64,000 bases of DNA from Aricia agestis (lineage: Eukaryota; Arthropoda; Insecta; Lepidoptera; Lycaenidae): assembly GCF_905147365.1 (NCBI RefSeq), contig NC_056423.1, positions 9,900,501-9,964,500 of the forward strand, written 5' to 3'. Below the pieces are notes generated by a model that ran no database searches, was not told the DNA's origin, and saw only the letters and a program-made list of their open reading frames with translations. Numbering within the stretch: the stretch's first letter is position 1; each line of letters begins with the position of its first letter. Below, piece after piece: positions 11,974-23,862 of this stretch. Position numbers and translations under genes: made by a program.

Positions 11974-12845
11974 GGGAGTGCCTCCGCTGCCGGCGCCGGT
12001 TGCCGAAATAGCTGCCGGCGCCGTTTTCCGAAGTTTGCCGAATAGGCTGCCGGCGCCTATTCGACAAACATCGCTTGTCAAATGACAATAATTATCAAAT
12101 ACATCAGTCTTGAGACTCTCGACTCTTGAGCTAATTAAGGACTATGAAAAGTACAAATAATAAGGTCATAACCGTAGGTCATAACTCATAATGTAAGGAT
12201 GCATATTTTAATGGTGGTGATGATGATGCTGATAAAAATTTGATCATAGTAGCTATAAGTATTTTTGCTAACAACGCTGAAACTCTCTAAAGAGGCCCAT
12301 TCACGGCAGGACTGCCGTGCAGTCCTGCCGTGAATGGGCCCTTTAACATGTATGTTGTTTAAAAGGAGCCTGAAGTTTTGTTCAGTAGGTACCTTCGGAA
12401 GTATATATACTTACCTAATACCACTGTCCACGGGGTTTATAACCATGTTGCAAAATCTTACTTTTTGGTAGCTGAAAAAGGTAGCTAAAGCGCTTATTCC
12501 ACTTATCATAGCTAGGAAGTCCTAGCTAGGATCCTAAATAATTTAGTCAAGTGGAATAACATTTAGAAAGCTAGGATCCTAGCTAGGACTTCCTAGCTAG
12601 GATAAGTGGAATAAGCGCTTTACGGTAGATGAAAATGCATCACAAAAAACTTAAAATATCCACAGCCAAATTATTTGTTTTTAAAATTTGATATCGGCAC
12701 TGGAACCTAGCATTTATTTTTAATCATCGGTTACCATTTGAGTGCCAGCGCCGTTGTTTTAAATCTCGGCTGCCGGCAGTATACTTACCGCTGGTTCCCA
12801 TTACTGATATTTTTGGGCGCCGGCGCCGGCAGCGGGGGCACTCCC
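11974..12845. mobile_element. Mutator-like non-autonomous element carrying two nested foldbacks
   Basis: Terminal inverted repeats GGGAGTGCCTCCGCTGCC / GGCAGCGGGGGCACTCCC are flanked by an exact 9 bp duplication, TTATTTTAA (11965-11973 and 12846-12854). A 9 bp duplication is typical of Mutator-type elements. Inside are a palindrome at 12294-12340 (arms GGCCCATTCACGGCAGGACT) and a larger foldback at 12486-12622 (arms AAAGCGCTTATTCCACTTAT). Confidence 0.8.
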
Positions 12846-12922
12846 TTATTTTAATAGAAAAACTTAGCTTTCTTTCTGAATATTTTATTACTAACCAACA
12901 CTTATGCAAAATGCAAAACACT

Positions 12923-13079
12923 GGGTGAAGCCAAACGAGTGTAATTTGTGAGTTGTGAGTCGGAGAATTACGCTCGTGTGAATCAAACAGGACTTTTGTA
13001 TGAAACTATGAAACTGAATTTCTGCCAGCCGAAATTCTGCGACTCACAACTCACAAATTACCCTCGTTTGGCTTCACCC
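12923..13079. repeat. MITE family D, copy 1
   Basis: The ends GGGTGAAGCCAAACGAG / CTCGTTTGGCTTCACCC are inverted, with further pairing at GTGAGTTGTGAGTCG. A second copy is at 30575-30687 and a fragment at 38812. Confidence 0.65.
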
Positions 13080-13307
13080 TTATGGGAAAACACATTTAAT
13101 AGAAATTTTGCTCCTCAGTATTTTTCTCTTATAAAGTACAACTTATTTCATATTGAAATTCAGAAACAACTATTTTCAATGGTAAACCCCAATGAAAAAA
13201 AAACAGTAAAATTTAGTTTTACATTAAAAAAAGATAAATAAACTGTTAAAGCTTTATCACATTACATAGTACAATATTAGATACCACACTGGTTTTAGCG
13301 TACTTTT

Positions 13308-13488
13308 GCTAAGTACTCACATACGGTTTTGCTCGATAGTTTTTCTCCAATCGAGCAATAACCATAAAACTGACAGCTCGAAGGCTCGTTTCGAGGCCGG
13401 CTCGATGGAATTAAATAATATGTCAAATATGTCATTTCCTTCGATTCGAAGTAAAACTATCGAGCAAAACCATATGTGAGTACTTAGC
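13308..13488. repeat. MITE family B, copy 2
   Basis: It has the same inverted ends, GCTAAGTACTCACATACGGT, as 4574-4812, with a shorter centre. Confidence 0.7.
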
Positions 13489-13674
13489 ATTATACTATTA
13501 CTGCCACCATATTATACTGGCTTTCATGTTTTTTAGACTTGAAAAAAAACATGAGTGTAGTGGCAAAAAATATCATAAGCCTATGAATAATTGTTAGTTT
13601 TTATCACAAAATAAGTAGGTATATTGTTAATAATAATTGACAAAACTTAGTATCCAAGACTTAAATTATTCCTA

Positions 13675-14322
13675 ACTAGCTGTTGCCCGCGACTTCGTCC
13701 GCGTTAGCATAGTAGATCACATCCCTAATAATTATTTATTGTACAAAAATATTCAATATACAGAACTGACTTTCCTACGATTTTTATCTATTATAGATGA
13801 TCCACGTGGCTTTGCTTGCGTAATTTAGGAATTTCACGCAACCGTACATTTTGCAGCAAATAATAGCATATGTCCCGTCACGTGGTCTATTCTTCATGTT
13901 TGCCAAATAACATAAAAATTGCTCCAGTAGTTCAATAATAAACAATTCCACATAATTTCCCCCGTTTTTTCCACATTTTCATCTATTTCTTCGCTCCTAT
14001 TAGTCTTAGCGTGATAAAATATAGCCTATAGCCTACTTCGATCAATGGGATATCTAACACTGAACGAATTTTTCAAATCAGACCAGTAGTTCCTGAGATT
14101 AGCGCGTTCAAATAAGCCCTTTCAAATAATTTCCCCCCGTTTTTTCCACATTTTCCTCTATTTCTTCGTTCCTATTATACTTAGCGTGATAAAATATAGC
14201 CTATAGCCTTCCTCGATAAATGGGCTATCTAACAGTAAAAGAATTTTTCAAATCGGACCAGTAGTTCCTGAGATTAGCGCGTTCAAACAAACAAACTCTT
14301 CCCAATTATAATATTAGTATAG
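13675..14322. mobile_element. Helitron-like element, inverse orientation
   Basis: It begins ACTAGCTGTTGCCCGCGACT with a TCGTCCGCG hairpin and ends 'ttataatattagtatag'. Internally two ~150 bp stretches (around 13960 and 14130) repeat each other, so the middle is tandemly duplicated. Confidence 0.6.
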
Positions 14323-14405
14323 ATTATTTTACTGTTACAAGTCATAGTCCATAGAACACTCAAGATAAAATAAATTCTTAACTTTAGGTCTATAAAGTGT
14401 GTTCT

Positions 14406-16389
14406 TTACACATTTTCAATTTTAAACCCTTCAAAATCAGCTTCACATCTTATCATTTTATGGCTCTCCAAGAAGTCTTGGACAAAACTTTGGACTTCAT
14501 ATTCAACTGGAAAAAAAAACAGTTATTGTACAGTTTATATATTATTTTAACATTTCTAACTCGCATAATACTTAAGTGTATGTAAAAAATGTAAAAATGA
14601 AACTTACATGGATATTTACTACACTGATATATTAATTTGATGAGATGTCTGGCTAGTGATTTAAACAATGCCTTTCCCCTGATTCTTCCTTTAACATAAT
14701 AGGGGTTGAGTATTTTCACCACCCAGGGTGCTATTCTTTCCTTGCAACTAGTCATGAATTCCGGTGTCTCGTCTATTGGAGACACCACTCCTTCTCCATC
14801 ACTGTCATAGCCGAACAGGTCAATCATAGTATTTTTTATCTGTAAATATTTTTTATTAGTTTCACAATAAAATCCTTACTAATAATATTTTAAATGCAAT
14901 AATGTTTTGACTATTTATTACCTCTTCACACCTTTAAAGTACTAAACTGTTTAGGATAAGGTTTGGTATTAAGATTGGTAGAAAGTAGAATAAGTATTGG
15001 CATTAAGTCCTAAAGTGGGCAATAGTAAAGTCAAAATACCTTACATTTTGACCATGCATCAACCAAAAGTTTGGAGTAAGTGGGCAACATTTTGTAAGAA
15101 AAAAATTGTATAAATTTAATTAAAAACTAATTTCTTACCTTATTAAATTTAGTTCTTCTATTTTCTCTGATTTCATCTAGTTTTTCGTACAATTTAACTT
15201 TTAAGAAATATTCTTCACACAACCACTTGGTTGTGCGGTGAGGTTTTTTGTTATTTTTAGTTGGTTTAACATCTGAGTCCATACTTGACAATATGCCACT
15301 TAAAACTGCCAATCTATCTTCTAAATTCTTAGCCTGCGCTTCTGTTTGTGCCGTATCCGATGGTGGGTTTATTTCTGGTAATTTACTTATAGTTGTAACT
15401 TTCTCTGGGACTGTTGTGGGCATATCAAATGCACCTTCAAATATGTCATCATCATCAGGTATTCCATGAAATAGTTCTTCCAGCTGCTGCATTATATCGT
15501 CTGTTTTCAATTGTTCCTTATCCACTTTTATAGTTTGATCTATTTTTGCTTTCTCTATTGGAGGGTTTTGAGAGTCGGGGAGTGGAAGATCATTTTTAAC
15601 GGGCTCTGTTTTATCAGGAGGGACTGTAGGCTGTACGACAGATGCTCTCTTTTTCCTCTTTAAGCCGCAGGAGCACTGACAATCACATCCACCGGTAGTG
15701 AAACTCGCCTGAGTCCGCTTCTCATTTTCTGGCTGTACTCTAAGACAGGTGTATAGCTGTTTATATAATTTTCCCTTTTTTGTCATTTCCTTCAATTCCT
15801 TTATCTAAAAAGTTTCCTTTTTGTAGAGGTCAAGTTTAATATTTTAATATTAACATGGCTAACAGCATTTACTTGAATAGATAATTGAAAAGTTATTCAT
15901 ACTCAAATGATTATGAATATTTAAGCAAGAAAGTCAACAGTAAGGGACAAAATACAACTAAACATCATAATTACATGTCATGAAATAAACATAAAAAATT
16001 AAACATATTTACCACATTTAACACATTTTGTCTGTACAATTGCACGACCATACAGGACTTGGCAGCGGATAATTCCAGTAATTTTGCACACCGCCATATA
16101 GCGCTTGGTAGGTAGATGTTTTTATTTATTAATTTTTGGCTACTCTCATAATTAGCCGCTAACAACTTAATGAGGTACTCCATATAGTGTTTGCGAACCT
16201 GAAATAATAGTTTAAACAATGTATACAAGTACCGATATCACTGTAGAAGCTAAAAATGGATAAGGAGCATTTCGTTACTTTGGAAATGAGTAGATGAGGG
16301 TCAGATTCCATACTCGGCATTGGCATAGATGTTTCATCGTTGTCTTGTAACCACTGCTGCACTATAACATCAGAATCCCACAAATTCAT
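14406..16389 (-). CDS. SRI-domain protein resembling the C-terminal half of RECQL5, no helicase
   Basis: Five exons (16389-16279, 16198-16013, 15804-15139, 14839-14608, 14506-14406) join in frame at GT/AG sites to give 431 residues. Residues ~38-115 (HYMEYLIKLLAANYES ... AAKSCMVVQLYRQNVLNVIK) resemble the KIX-like region of RECQL5. A long, charged, low-complexity middle includes a CDCQCSCG cluster. The last ~75 residues (VVKILNPYYVKGRIRGKALF ... ARHL ... QDFLESH) match the SRI fold, which in RECQL5 and SETD2 binds the phosphorylated polymerase II tail. No helicase domain is visible between the start and the divergent SAMTOR gene. The ATG at 16389 gives a complete short protein, but an acceptor-like CAG at about 16400 leaves open a further upstream exon. 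The family call is from memory and is less sure than the exon structure. Confidence 0.75.
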
Positions 16390-17407
16390 TTTGTTCTTTC
16401 TCCTGTTTTCTATAATCCGCTGAATAAACAATAACAAAAAGCCCGGGCAGGAGGAGGGCAGGAGCGTTTTTATTAGTACCTAATCTGTGGTTTTTATTTG
16501 CTGTGATTGTCAAAATTTGAATGTCAAATATCTTTTTTTTATTATGGCACTTCGGCTTTTTAGCCACGGCCAGTGTCGAGTATAATACACACACACACAC
16601 ACACACACGCAGATATTCGACGATTTTCAGCATCGTTTTTCTATATTGTCAGGTCTTAACTCTAAAGTCTAATCAAAGTATAAGTAATAGTCAATACAGT
16701 CAAGATGTCAAGTCGGTCGATTCAATAAAGTGGTAGTCGCCAGTCGGAGTCGGTAGACGCTTTACTGAAACTTTCAATGGAGTTTTGGAGGGAACACAAA
16801 ATAGCACGTTTCTGGCAATTGCATCACTTTCCTACACTTGTGCACCATAACGAATATCTATATATACGCATTAAAAATCCAAACACAATTTTAGAAAAAT
16901 ACGAAAACACAATGTCATCACTATTTCACATTCCCGGCAAAACTCCATGTCAATCAGCGTTCAGCTATGACTTATGAGCTAGATATCTCGTCCACTAATC
17001 TTTTAGTTAAAGTTAAACAGATTTTACTGTGGCCGATAAAAATTTAAATCTTGAAAAAAAAAAAACATTTGCCAAATGCCAATGTCACTTGTCAATTGTC
17101 AGATAGAATTTGAAAATATCACAAGATAAAAATTGCTTCCTTATTCATTGATAAAAATATTGCAAAATTCAAGATTCGTTTTAAATTTTTTTAAATCAAA
17201 ACAATGTTTACACTTTGCTTTACTCACATCAATAAAGTACTCTGTGACTCACATTTTTAGGTACTACTAACTGTGAGTATAGTATTCGTTGCTACTAACT
17301 ACTTACTTGGTCCATAACAATTACAAGGTTACTCAAACAACTGATGCTTCTTACATGTTAAGGATAAAAATGATATTATACTTATAATAGTAATTTAAAA
17401 CAAAAAT
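16390..17407. promoter_or_regulatory. Divergent intergenic region between the SRI-protein gene and SAMTOR
   Basis: About 1 kb separates two start codons facing away from each other, so it should hold both promoters. It contains a CA dinucleotide run at 16587-16608. I see no TATA box or other site that I would call. Confidence 0.4.
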
Positions 17408-18361
17408 ATGGCATCAAAGGAACATCAAGAGTTGGCACAATTTCTGAAAGATGTTCACCTTAGCTTGCGAAAACAAACATGTGCTGTCGGTGCCGAAACT
17501 GCCTGGAACGAACATTGCAAAGACGAAAAGGTTTTACGGAAATATGCAAAATGTATGGAAAAGTTAGCAACTACTTTCTGGGATGAAAATAGTTCTGAAG
17601 AACGTGGTGTAACAGTCAGTCGCATCAAATGGTCAATTGACATAATTTCTGACTATTTCTTCAATAAAACATACATAAAATACAGAGACAGAGAAAAAGA
17701 TATTGGAGCAAAAATTGGTATAACTGTTAACAATGAGGAAACATTCCTACCACCTATGAAGCTATTAGATGTTGGTAGTTGTTACAATCCCTTTAGAATA
17801 TTTGAGTTTCTAGACGTAATAGCAATAGACTTGTGTCCGGCAAACGGAATGGTATTTAAATGTGACTTTTTAAATGTTCCTATAGGCACAGATAATACCC
17901 TAAGAAACAACAACATAGAACAATTACAAGAAAACAGTTTTGATGTTGTTACATTTTGCTTTTTGTTAGAGTATCTACCTACTTCCGAGTTACGGATACA
18001 AGCTTGTAGGAATGCATATAAACTTTTAAAAACTGAGGGTATGTTGGTGATAGCGACACCAGATTCCAAGCATGTCGGTGCAAACAGTAAGCTAATGAAA
18101 TGTTGGAGGTACTCCTTAGCTCTTATGGGTTTCTCGAGGATCAAATATGAGAAATTTCAGCATATGCATTGCATGGCCTATAGGAAATCATTACATTTGA
18201 ATATAGCTTCGAGATGGGCGGAATTGCATCAGGAAACTTACATGAGCTTTAACATAAATATACCACAAGACTTTTCTGTGCTAGAAAAAGAAATTACAGA
18301 TAACACAGAAACTCCTGTATCAGTGGAAGACTTTGCAGAGTTGCCATTTGGACCTGAGTGA
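17408..18361 (+). CDS. SAMTOR: SAMTOR / BMT2-like S-adenosylmethionine sensor
   Basis: A single uninterrupted exon encodes 317 residues. It is a class I methyltransferase fold: an N-terminal helical part (residues 1-95), then the SAM-binding strand and loop LLDVGSCYNPF (~119-129), the acidic residue at the end of the second strand (VIAIDLCPA), and a later FDVVTFCFLLEYLP segment. In animals this protein binds SAM and, when SAM is scarce, restrains mTORC1 through GATOR1 and KICSTOR. That role is family knowledge and is not shown by the sequence. The start is the first ATG after a stretch with stops in frame. Polyadenylation candidates ATTAAA (~18446) and AATAAA (~18620) follow. It faces SARNP tail-to-tail. 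Confidence 0.9.
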   Translation: MASKEHQELAQFLKDVHLSLRKQTCAVGAETAWNEHCKDEKVLRKYAKCMEKLATTFWDENSSEERGVTVSRIKWSIDIISDYFFNKTYIKYRDREKDIGAKIGITVNNEETFLPPMKLLDVGSCYNPFRIFEFLDVIAIDLCPANGMVFKCDFLNVPIGTDNTLRNNNIEQLQENSFDVVTFCFLLEYLPTSELRIQACRNAYKLLKTEGMLVIATPDSKHVGANSKLMKCWRYSLALMGFSRIKYEKFQHMHCMAYRKSLHLNIASRWAELHQETYMSFNINIPQDFSVLEKEITDNTETPVSVEDFAELPFGPE

Positions 18362-18942
18362 TTATATTTGAGTTAACATAATTTATTAACATTAAATCAT
18401 AACTTATATTTAAAGTGATGCAAATATAATTATGTAGTATCATATTAAACTTTTATTTAAAATTATACATCTTAGTTCTATATCATTACACTTAACGTAA
18501 ATTAACACATTAAGAACTTAAACCAAAATGATCATCCACATAAAAAAAATTTATAATGTGGTTTGAAGATACTAAAAGAGATTTTTACTTGGAAAGAATG
18601 TCACATTATATCACAATTTAATAAACAATGAATGTAATATAGAAAACAATACAAGTAATCTACAAGATATTGTAAATTACAATATTATTATTATTAATAT
18701 AATAATACAAAATTCAACAAAATATGTTGATGAAGAAAAACAAAGAAAGTGTTAGGTTACCATTACCTACTATTTTCTTGTTGCTTTTTGCTGATTCTTT
18801 GAAAGCGCAATTAAAAGACCTATCGTCACATGCTGTTACTTAAATTCTTTTTTATGTATTAAATCTTTGCTGTAATTATGAAAAGTTAAGTTTGGAAACA
18901 ACTTACAGTAGTTTCATTATGATTAAAGTCAAAAAGTCAATT
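18362..18942. other. Convergent 3' region between SAMTOR and SARNP
   Basis: This AT-rich stretch contains possible poly(A) signals for both strands, including TTTATT near 18454 (AATAAA on the minus strand). I see no gene or recognisable repeat. Transcripts from the two genes may overlap here. Confidence 0.4.
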
Positions 18943-19743
18943 CTACTTCACAATGTTGAATTTTTCCTTGCGTTTCTCCAACTTTTCCTTATTCTCTATT
19001 ACTGTCATTATGGAAGATACATTTTGCCCAAATCTTTCCGCTCTTTTCCGTAATTTTTCAATGTTTTCTGTCAATGTGGCTCCAGATTCTGGTGTACTGT
19101 TGGGTGCACTTACAGAGTTCTGATTAAATCTTTGTTTCCTAGCCTCCTTGCGTTCAGCGTCACTCATTTTCACCGGCAGACCGAAACGTTTGGCTCTCAT
19201 TTCTAACCTCGTCTTGGCGTCCATTTCACAGGTTATTTTTATTTTGTTCGACGTATTATTGACCGGCTCTGGCTCGGCTGCGGGTTCCTTTTCGTCTTCC
19301 TCCTCGGTCACTTTTGGGGCTGTTATTGTAGTTATGGATGTGGTTCTGTTCAAGACAATCTTTTTACTGCCCTCCTCTTTTTTGTCCGTTTTGCCGTTGT
19401 CTATAGCGATCTTCCGTTTCAGTGTTCTCGGCGGTTTGGGCTCGGCGGCGGGTTTTGGCGGCGAAGCGTCGGCGAGCGCCAACTCCTCGTTTATAGTGTC
19501 CACGGCCGAGTCGTCGAGTATATCGTTCTGGCTCTTGTCGTCCTCGTCTTCTAGCACTCCGTCTGAATCTATCTCGTCGGAGTCCAGGTTGATGTCTGCA
19601 TGCTCGTCCTGTGCCATTGCGCCCTGCAGCCTCGCTATCAACTCGGCTTTGTCGCCGGCGTAAGAGAGCCCACGTGACTTTAACTCTTTACGCAAATCGA
19701 CTACCTTCATTTTGCTAACGTCGTTTAATGTCGAGTCAGCCAT
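18943..19743 (-). CDS. SARNP: SAP domain-containing ribonucleoprotein
   Basis: A single exon encodes 266 residues starting MADSTLNDVSKMKVVDLRKE. Residues ~8-43 are a SAP domain (helix-turn-helix that binds DNA/RNA; LRKELKSRGLSYAGDKAELI). A long acidic stretch (~45-85) and basic segments follow. Near the C-terminus, RFG-containing units (KRFGLPV, ERFGQNV) precede EKLEKRKEKFNIV, as in SARNP/CIP29 and yeast Tho1. These proteins work with the TREX complex and UAP56 in nuclear mRNA export. An in-frame ATG at 19836 would add 31 hydrophobic residues; I prefer 19743 because it fits the family N-terminus. The protein is somewhat longer than the ~210 residues usual in mammals because the middle is expanded. 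Confidence 0.9.
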   Translation of the reverse strand: MADSTLNDVSKMKVVDLRKELKSRGLSYAGDKAELIARLQGAMAQDEHADINLDSDEIDSDGVLEDEDDKSQNDILDDSAVDTINEELALADASPPKPAAEPKPPRTLKRKIAIDNGKTDKKEEGSKKIVLNRTTSITTITAPKVTEEEDEKEPAAEPEPVNNTSNKIKITCEMDAKTRLEMRAKRFGLPVKMSDAERKEARKQRFNQNSVSAPNSTPESGATLTENIEKLRKRAERFGQNVSSIMTVIENKEKLEKRKEKFNIVK

Positions 19744-20034
19744 GTTTATATCAAAAATAGAAGTTTTAGAAAATATAACGATTCTAAAGTGCAACACCAA
19801 ACATGAAACTAGCGTAATGTCAGTTGTCAATGTCAATTACGTCATAGGCGGTTGAATTTTTTTTAAATAAATTAAAACATTGTACTCTTTTGTCTATGGC
19901 TAACGCTGAGTGTCATACTCATGGAATTAATATAGTACATAATAATTCCATGGTCATACTCAAAACTCAATGCATTATAAATTAATGCTCGGTCTCAATG
20001 GCTAAAACAAAAAAAAAATGCTTTTTTTTTATTA

Positions 20035-20140
20035 AATAAGAGAGCAAACGGGTCACCTGATGGTAAGCAACTACCGGCGCCCATGGACACTCGCAACATC
20101 AGAAGAGCTGCAGGTGCGTTGCCGGCCTTTTAAGAGGGCG
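20035..20140 (-). mobile_element. SINE, 3' fragment
   Basis: Only the 3' third of the SINE seen at 6639-6953 is present, in inverse orientation, with its A-rich tail appearing as the T run at 20020-20030. Confidence 0.65.
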
Positions 20141-20462
20141 ATTGTTTGCCATTTGTTTGCAATACAACTAAAAATTATTAATTTTTTATGCTTTATAAAC
20201 ACCTAGCTTATAAAAAATCTGATTTGCCCCCCCCTGGCCCAGAATCTGCGTAATTTGCCCCCCTCTAGCCCAGAACCTGGGTAATTTGCCCCCCCCCCTC
20301 CTTCATTGTTAGGCGCGTTATATGATAGATTTCTTTGGCAGTTCATTGTTTACGTAAACTTAAGGTTTATGTAAAATTGTTGTTTTATTATACTACCAAT
20401 GAGTTTCTAAAATATGTTACGTTAGTAACATAGAATATCATTGTATACTACAGTACAGCAGT

Positions 20463-20775
20463 ACCTGGATGACCGAGCTTTGCTCGGTATAGCAAACACT
20501 CATTGACTTCGTTTTACTTAATAACGCCATCTGCTGGTCGTTAAAACAATTAGTTGCTAACAAAATAGTATTATTATTCGCCAATAGATGTCAGGAAGAG
20601 TCATATTTTTCAGTTTATCGATTAGGTATCGATAAAACACGAATAAAAAGACATTTTCTTAAAATTATTCGCTACTAGCTAGATCGATTTATCGCCCCCG
20701 AAACCCCCTATATACTAAATTTCATGAAAATCGTTGGAGCCGATTCCGAGATTCCAATTATATTAAATGTAAATA
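20463..20775 (+). mobile_element. Dispersed non-coding element with CCGAGC/GCTCGG hairpin
   Basis: It begins ACCTGGATGACCGAGCTTTG and includes AACGCCATCTGCTGG, then CGCCCCCGAAACCCCC. An inverted, internally shortened copy lies at 48290-48449. Its right end passes directly into the retroelement below. I do not know its superfamily; the terminal hairpin is compatible with a Helitron-like unit. Confidence 0.55.
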
Positions 20776-22165
20776 AATGTGATATCGACTTCAGATTTAA
20801 AGAAGTAGGTCCTGAAGACATTTTAAAAACTTTCAATTTACTAAATATTAAGAATACTACTGACTTGTGGGGCCTATCTTCTAAAATCGTACTTGTCAAA
20901 TAGAAATGGGTTGAGATAAATGGTAAAAAATCTGCTGGTGCAAAAATTGAAATGGGGGTCCCACAGGGGTCTATATTAGGACCCTTCCTGTTTCTTATTT
21001 ATATAAATGACTTGCCATTCTTAATTAAAGATAAACATGGGATACCTAGTATTATTTGCTGATGATACATCTCTTACATTCAATATCAAACGGCTTAATG
21101 CGTGATATGACGAAGTAAAAAATGCTCTCTCAAAGATTGTACATTGGTTTAGCGTCAATAATCTTTTACTTAATAGTAAAAAAACGAAATGTATTAAATT
21201 CAAATTGCCCAATGTAAGGCAAACGGAAACCAATGTGCTTTTAAATGGTGATGTTATGGAGCTAGTGGAGACAGCTGTATTTTTAGGTATTACACTAGAC
21301 TCCAAGCTTCATTGGGGCCCTCATATTGCTGGGTTGGCCGACAGACTCAGTTCAACAGCATATGCAGTAAGTAAGATTAGACAATTTTCAGATGAAACAA
21401 CAGCACGTCTAGTGTATTTTAGTTACTTTCATAGTATTATGTCCTACGGCATTTTGCTGTGGGGCAATGCTGCAGATATAAATACAATTTTTGTGCTGCA
21501 GAAGCGAGCTGTACGGGCAATCTACAAGTTGGCCCGTAATACTTCAGTTAGAGAAAAATTTAAGGAAACTGGAATCTTAACTGTTGCTTCTCAATATGTC
21601 CTATCAAATGTATTATATGTTAAAAAGAATATATATCAATTCACGAAAAAATGCGATACCCATGGGAGAAATACTCGTAATAAACATAAGCTTGAAATTC
21701 CGGTGACTAGACTTACTAAGGTAAAAAATTCTTTTAAAGGTCAATGTAATACGCCTTTATAATAAGATCCCAGAAATCGTTCAAAATCTCTCAATTAATA
21801 GATTTAAAAAAGTTGTTAAAGAACGTTTGTGTACCAAAGCGTACTATCAAGTTACTGATTTCATGAATGATAGTACACCATGGGAATAAGGTCGCCCCCT
21901 GCAGAGCTGTTTCTATATAATATAATGTATAATAATCGTACACTCGTTGTATTTTATTTAGTCACACTGTTATTTTATAATATATTTTTTGTAATTTTCC
22001 ATCTTTTTATAAAAAGATGGCCCCGTGCGAGTTTCTTACGCCGGTTCTTCTCGCCGGGTTAGTTCCCGAACTGGTGGTCATCATCTGTGTAGCCCCGACG
22101 TTCAGAGAATATTTGAAAAAAATTATTCTGAATAAAAAAATTTGAGTTTGAAACAAAAAAAAAAA
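20776..22165 (+). mobile_element. Decayed jockey/CR1-type non-LTR retroelement
   Basis: The first part reads a fragment typical of the region before the polymerase core (GPEDILKTFNLLNIKNTTD), then a stop. A jump follows to GVPQGSILGPFLFLIYINDL and, after a frame change, a FADDT-type box (printed as ADDTSLTF). An open frame of 185 codons (21205-21762) covers the thumb and C-terminal part (FLGITLDSKLHWGPHI ... ILLWGN). The element ends in AT-rich low-complexity sequence near 22165. The fingers and part of the palm are deleted and frames are broken, so it is inactive. Confidence 0.8.
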
Positions 22166-22221
22166 AATATATTTTTTTTATTTTTTTTTAAACCTGCCGG
22201 TGGTAAACCCGGTGCGGCGGT

Positions 22222-22975
22222 TAGAGATGAAAATTACCCGGAAAGTTTCCATTTCTAAGGAATATTTCCTGAAAACTTCCAAATTTGGAAGTTTTGAAAA
22301 CTGTCATTTATCTTATAAAGACAGTTGTGACGTTTATTTTTAAATGCAAATAACACTAAAATTAGGTACTTTTTATAGTTTTGATTAAATTGAACATACT
22401 ATAGGTATAAAATATGTGATATGAAAGCAGATTTGTCTACTTTATTATTCAGTCGCATAATTTAGACCTTTTTATTGTAAATATTTATCTAAGAAAACAT
22501 TATTTTCAAACATATATTGCTCAGGATTGACTTTGCTTTACGCTTTTCGATTTTTTATATTTAGTAAGTATATTTTTCTTTGAAACATCATGTTTTATAT
22601 TTTATATAAAATTGTATTTTTTTAATAAAAACTAGAATAGTTTTCTAATAGTAATACAGAAAATAACATTTTTTGAAGTATAAGTGTCTCTATTAAGGGT
22701 CGAATTAACGGCTAAACTTCTTTCTAAAGTCAATCAGCTGATTTGATCTTACTCATACTACATAAAAAAAAAATTACGTATTGAATTGAGTACCTCATCT
22801 GTTTTCGTCGGTAAAAATTACTATTTTATAGAAGTAAAACCATTTTTAAAAAATTCGGAAATGTTCCTTAAAGTTTCCAAAATTTTGGAAACTTTGGAAG
22901 TTTTCACGGAAATTTTCCGGTAAACTTCCTGAAACTTTCCAAAGTTTCGGAAACTTTCCGAAATTTTCAACACTA
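22222..22975. repeat. Inverted-repeat element rich in GGAAACTTT motifs
   Basis: The left end AAAATTACCCGGAAAGTTTC pairs imperfectly with a right end reading GGAAACTTTCCGAAATTTTC. GGAAGTTTT/GGAAACTTT motifs are repeated inside both ends. No coding capacity is seen. From 22980 to 23860 I see only the KCMF1 3' side. Confidence 0.5.
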
Positions 22976-23862
22976 GCGGCGGTAGAAGCCGGCGGCACGT
23001 GTGGATACGGCATTATGTGTGATCATTCGTTTTCAGATAAGCTGCCAAAAAGACATAATTCTTTTCATCTTGCTGTAGGTACTTAAAAACTTTGTCAAGA
23101 AATTCATAATTTGTTTTCAGACTTACCATGCTCAAGTGAATAATGTGGAATTCAGATCTACAATACATAAGATTGCAGCACACACATAATGTAAATTAGA
23201 CATTCTAAAATAAATAATTTTAAACTAACCTATTGCAGCAACATCCACTTCCGGCATTAAAACGGTTAACGGTTTTTCAGGGTAAGAAATAAAAAACCAA
23301 TGTAAATATTATAGAATTTAATTAGGGTACATACAAACATTTTGTAATGTTGGAGTATAATGATCGAACTAATAAGCGATTTCGAGTAGCTAGTGTGACA
23401 ACCGTGTAAGTAGCTTCGTTTCTCTAAGGATTATACTTAGGAGAGGAGTCTGAAACGACGAAAGAGCTAAGATTTCGTTTTTTATTAATATAAAAATACA
23501 TCTTTTTACATATCTAACCGCGGTGAGAACTGAAAAGGCGAAACGCGCCGGGGCGCTCCGGTCGACTCCTCTCGCATCTCATTAAATATATTAAAACATT
23601 CCGTAACTATGTCTCTAAGGAAAAAATCACACTGATATTTGAAAAGCCAACAAAACAAACTTAAGCATCCACTAGTGAAGTGTTAGCGAGAAACAACGAA
23701 CTGCACCGACTCGCGGTGCGGCGCCGGCGTGACGTCGCGCGACACGGCGCGGCCGGCGCGGGGGGTGCGGCCGGGGCGACGTCACGCACGGCGGGGGGCG
23801 CTCGGGGGGGCGCGGGGCGGCGGCGGGGGCGCCGGGCGGGCGGGGCTCGCCGGCCGGCGCTC

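Noticed and set aside
19148..19663. 171-codon frame opposite SARNP
   Set aside because: A shadow of SARNP: low-complexity Ser/Ala text mirrors the acidic, Glu/Asp-rich coding strand.
21205..21762. 185-codon frame as a host gene
   Set aside because: It reads the C-terminal part of a jockey/CR1-type reverse transcriptase and lies in a broken retroelement.
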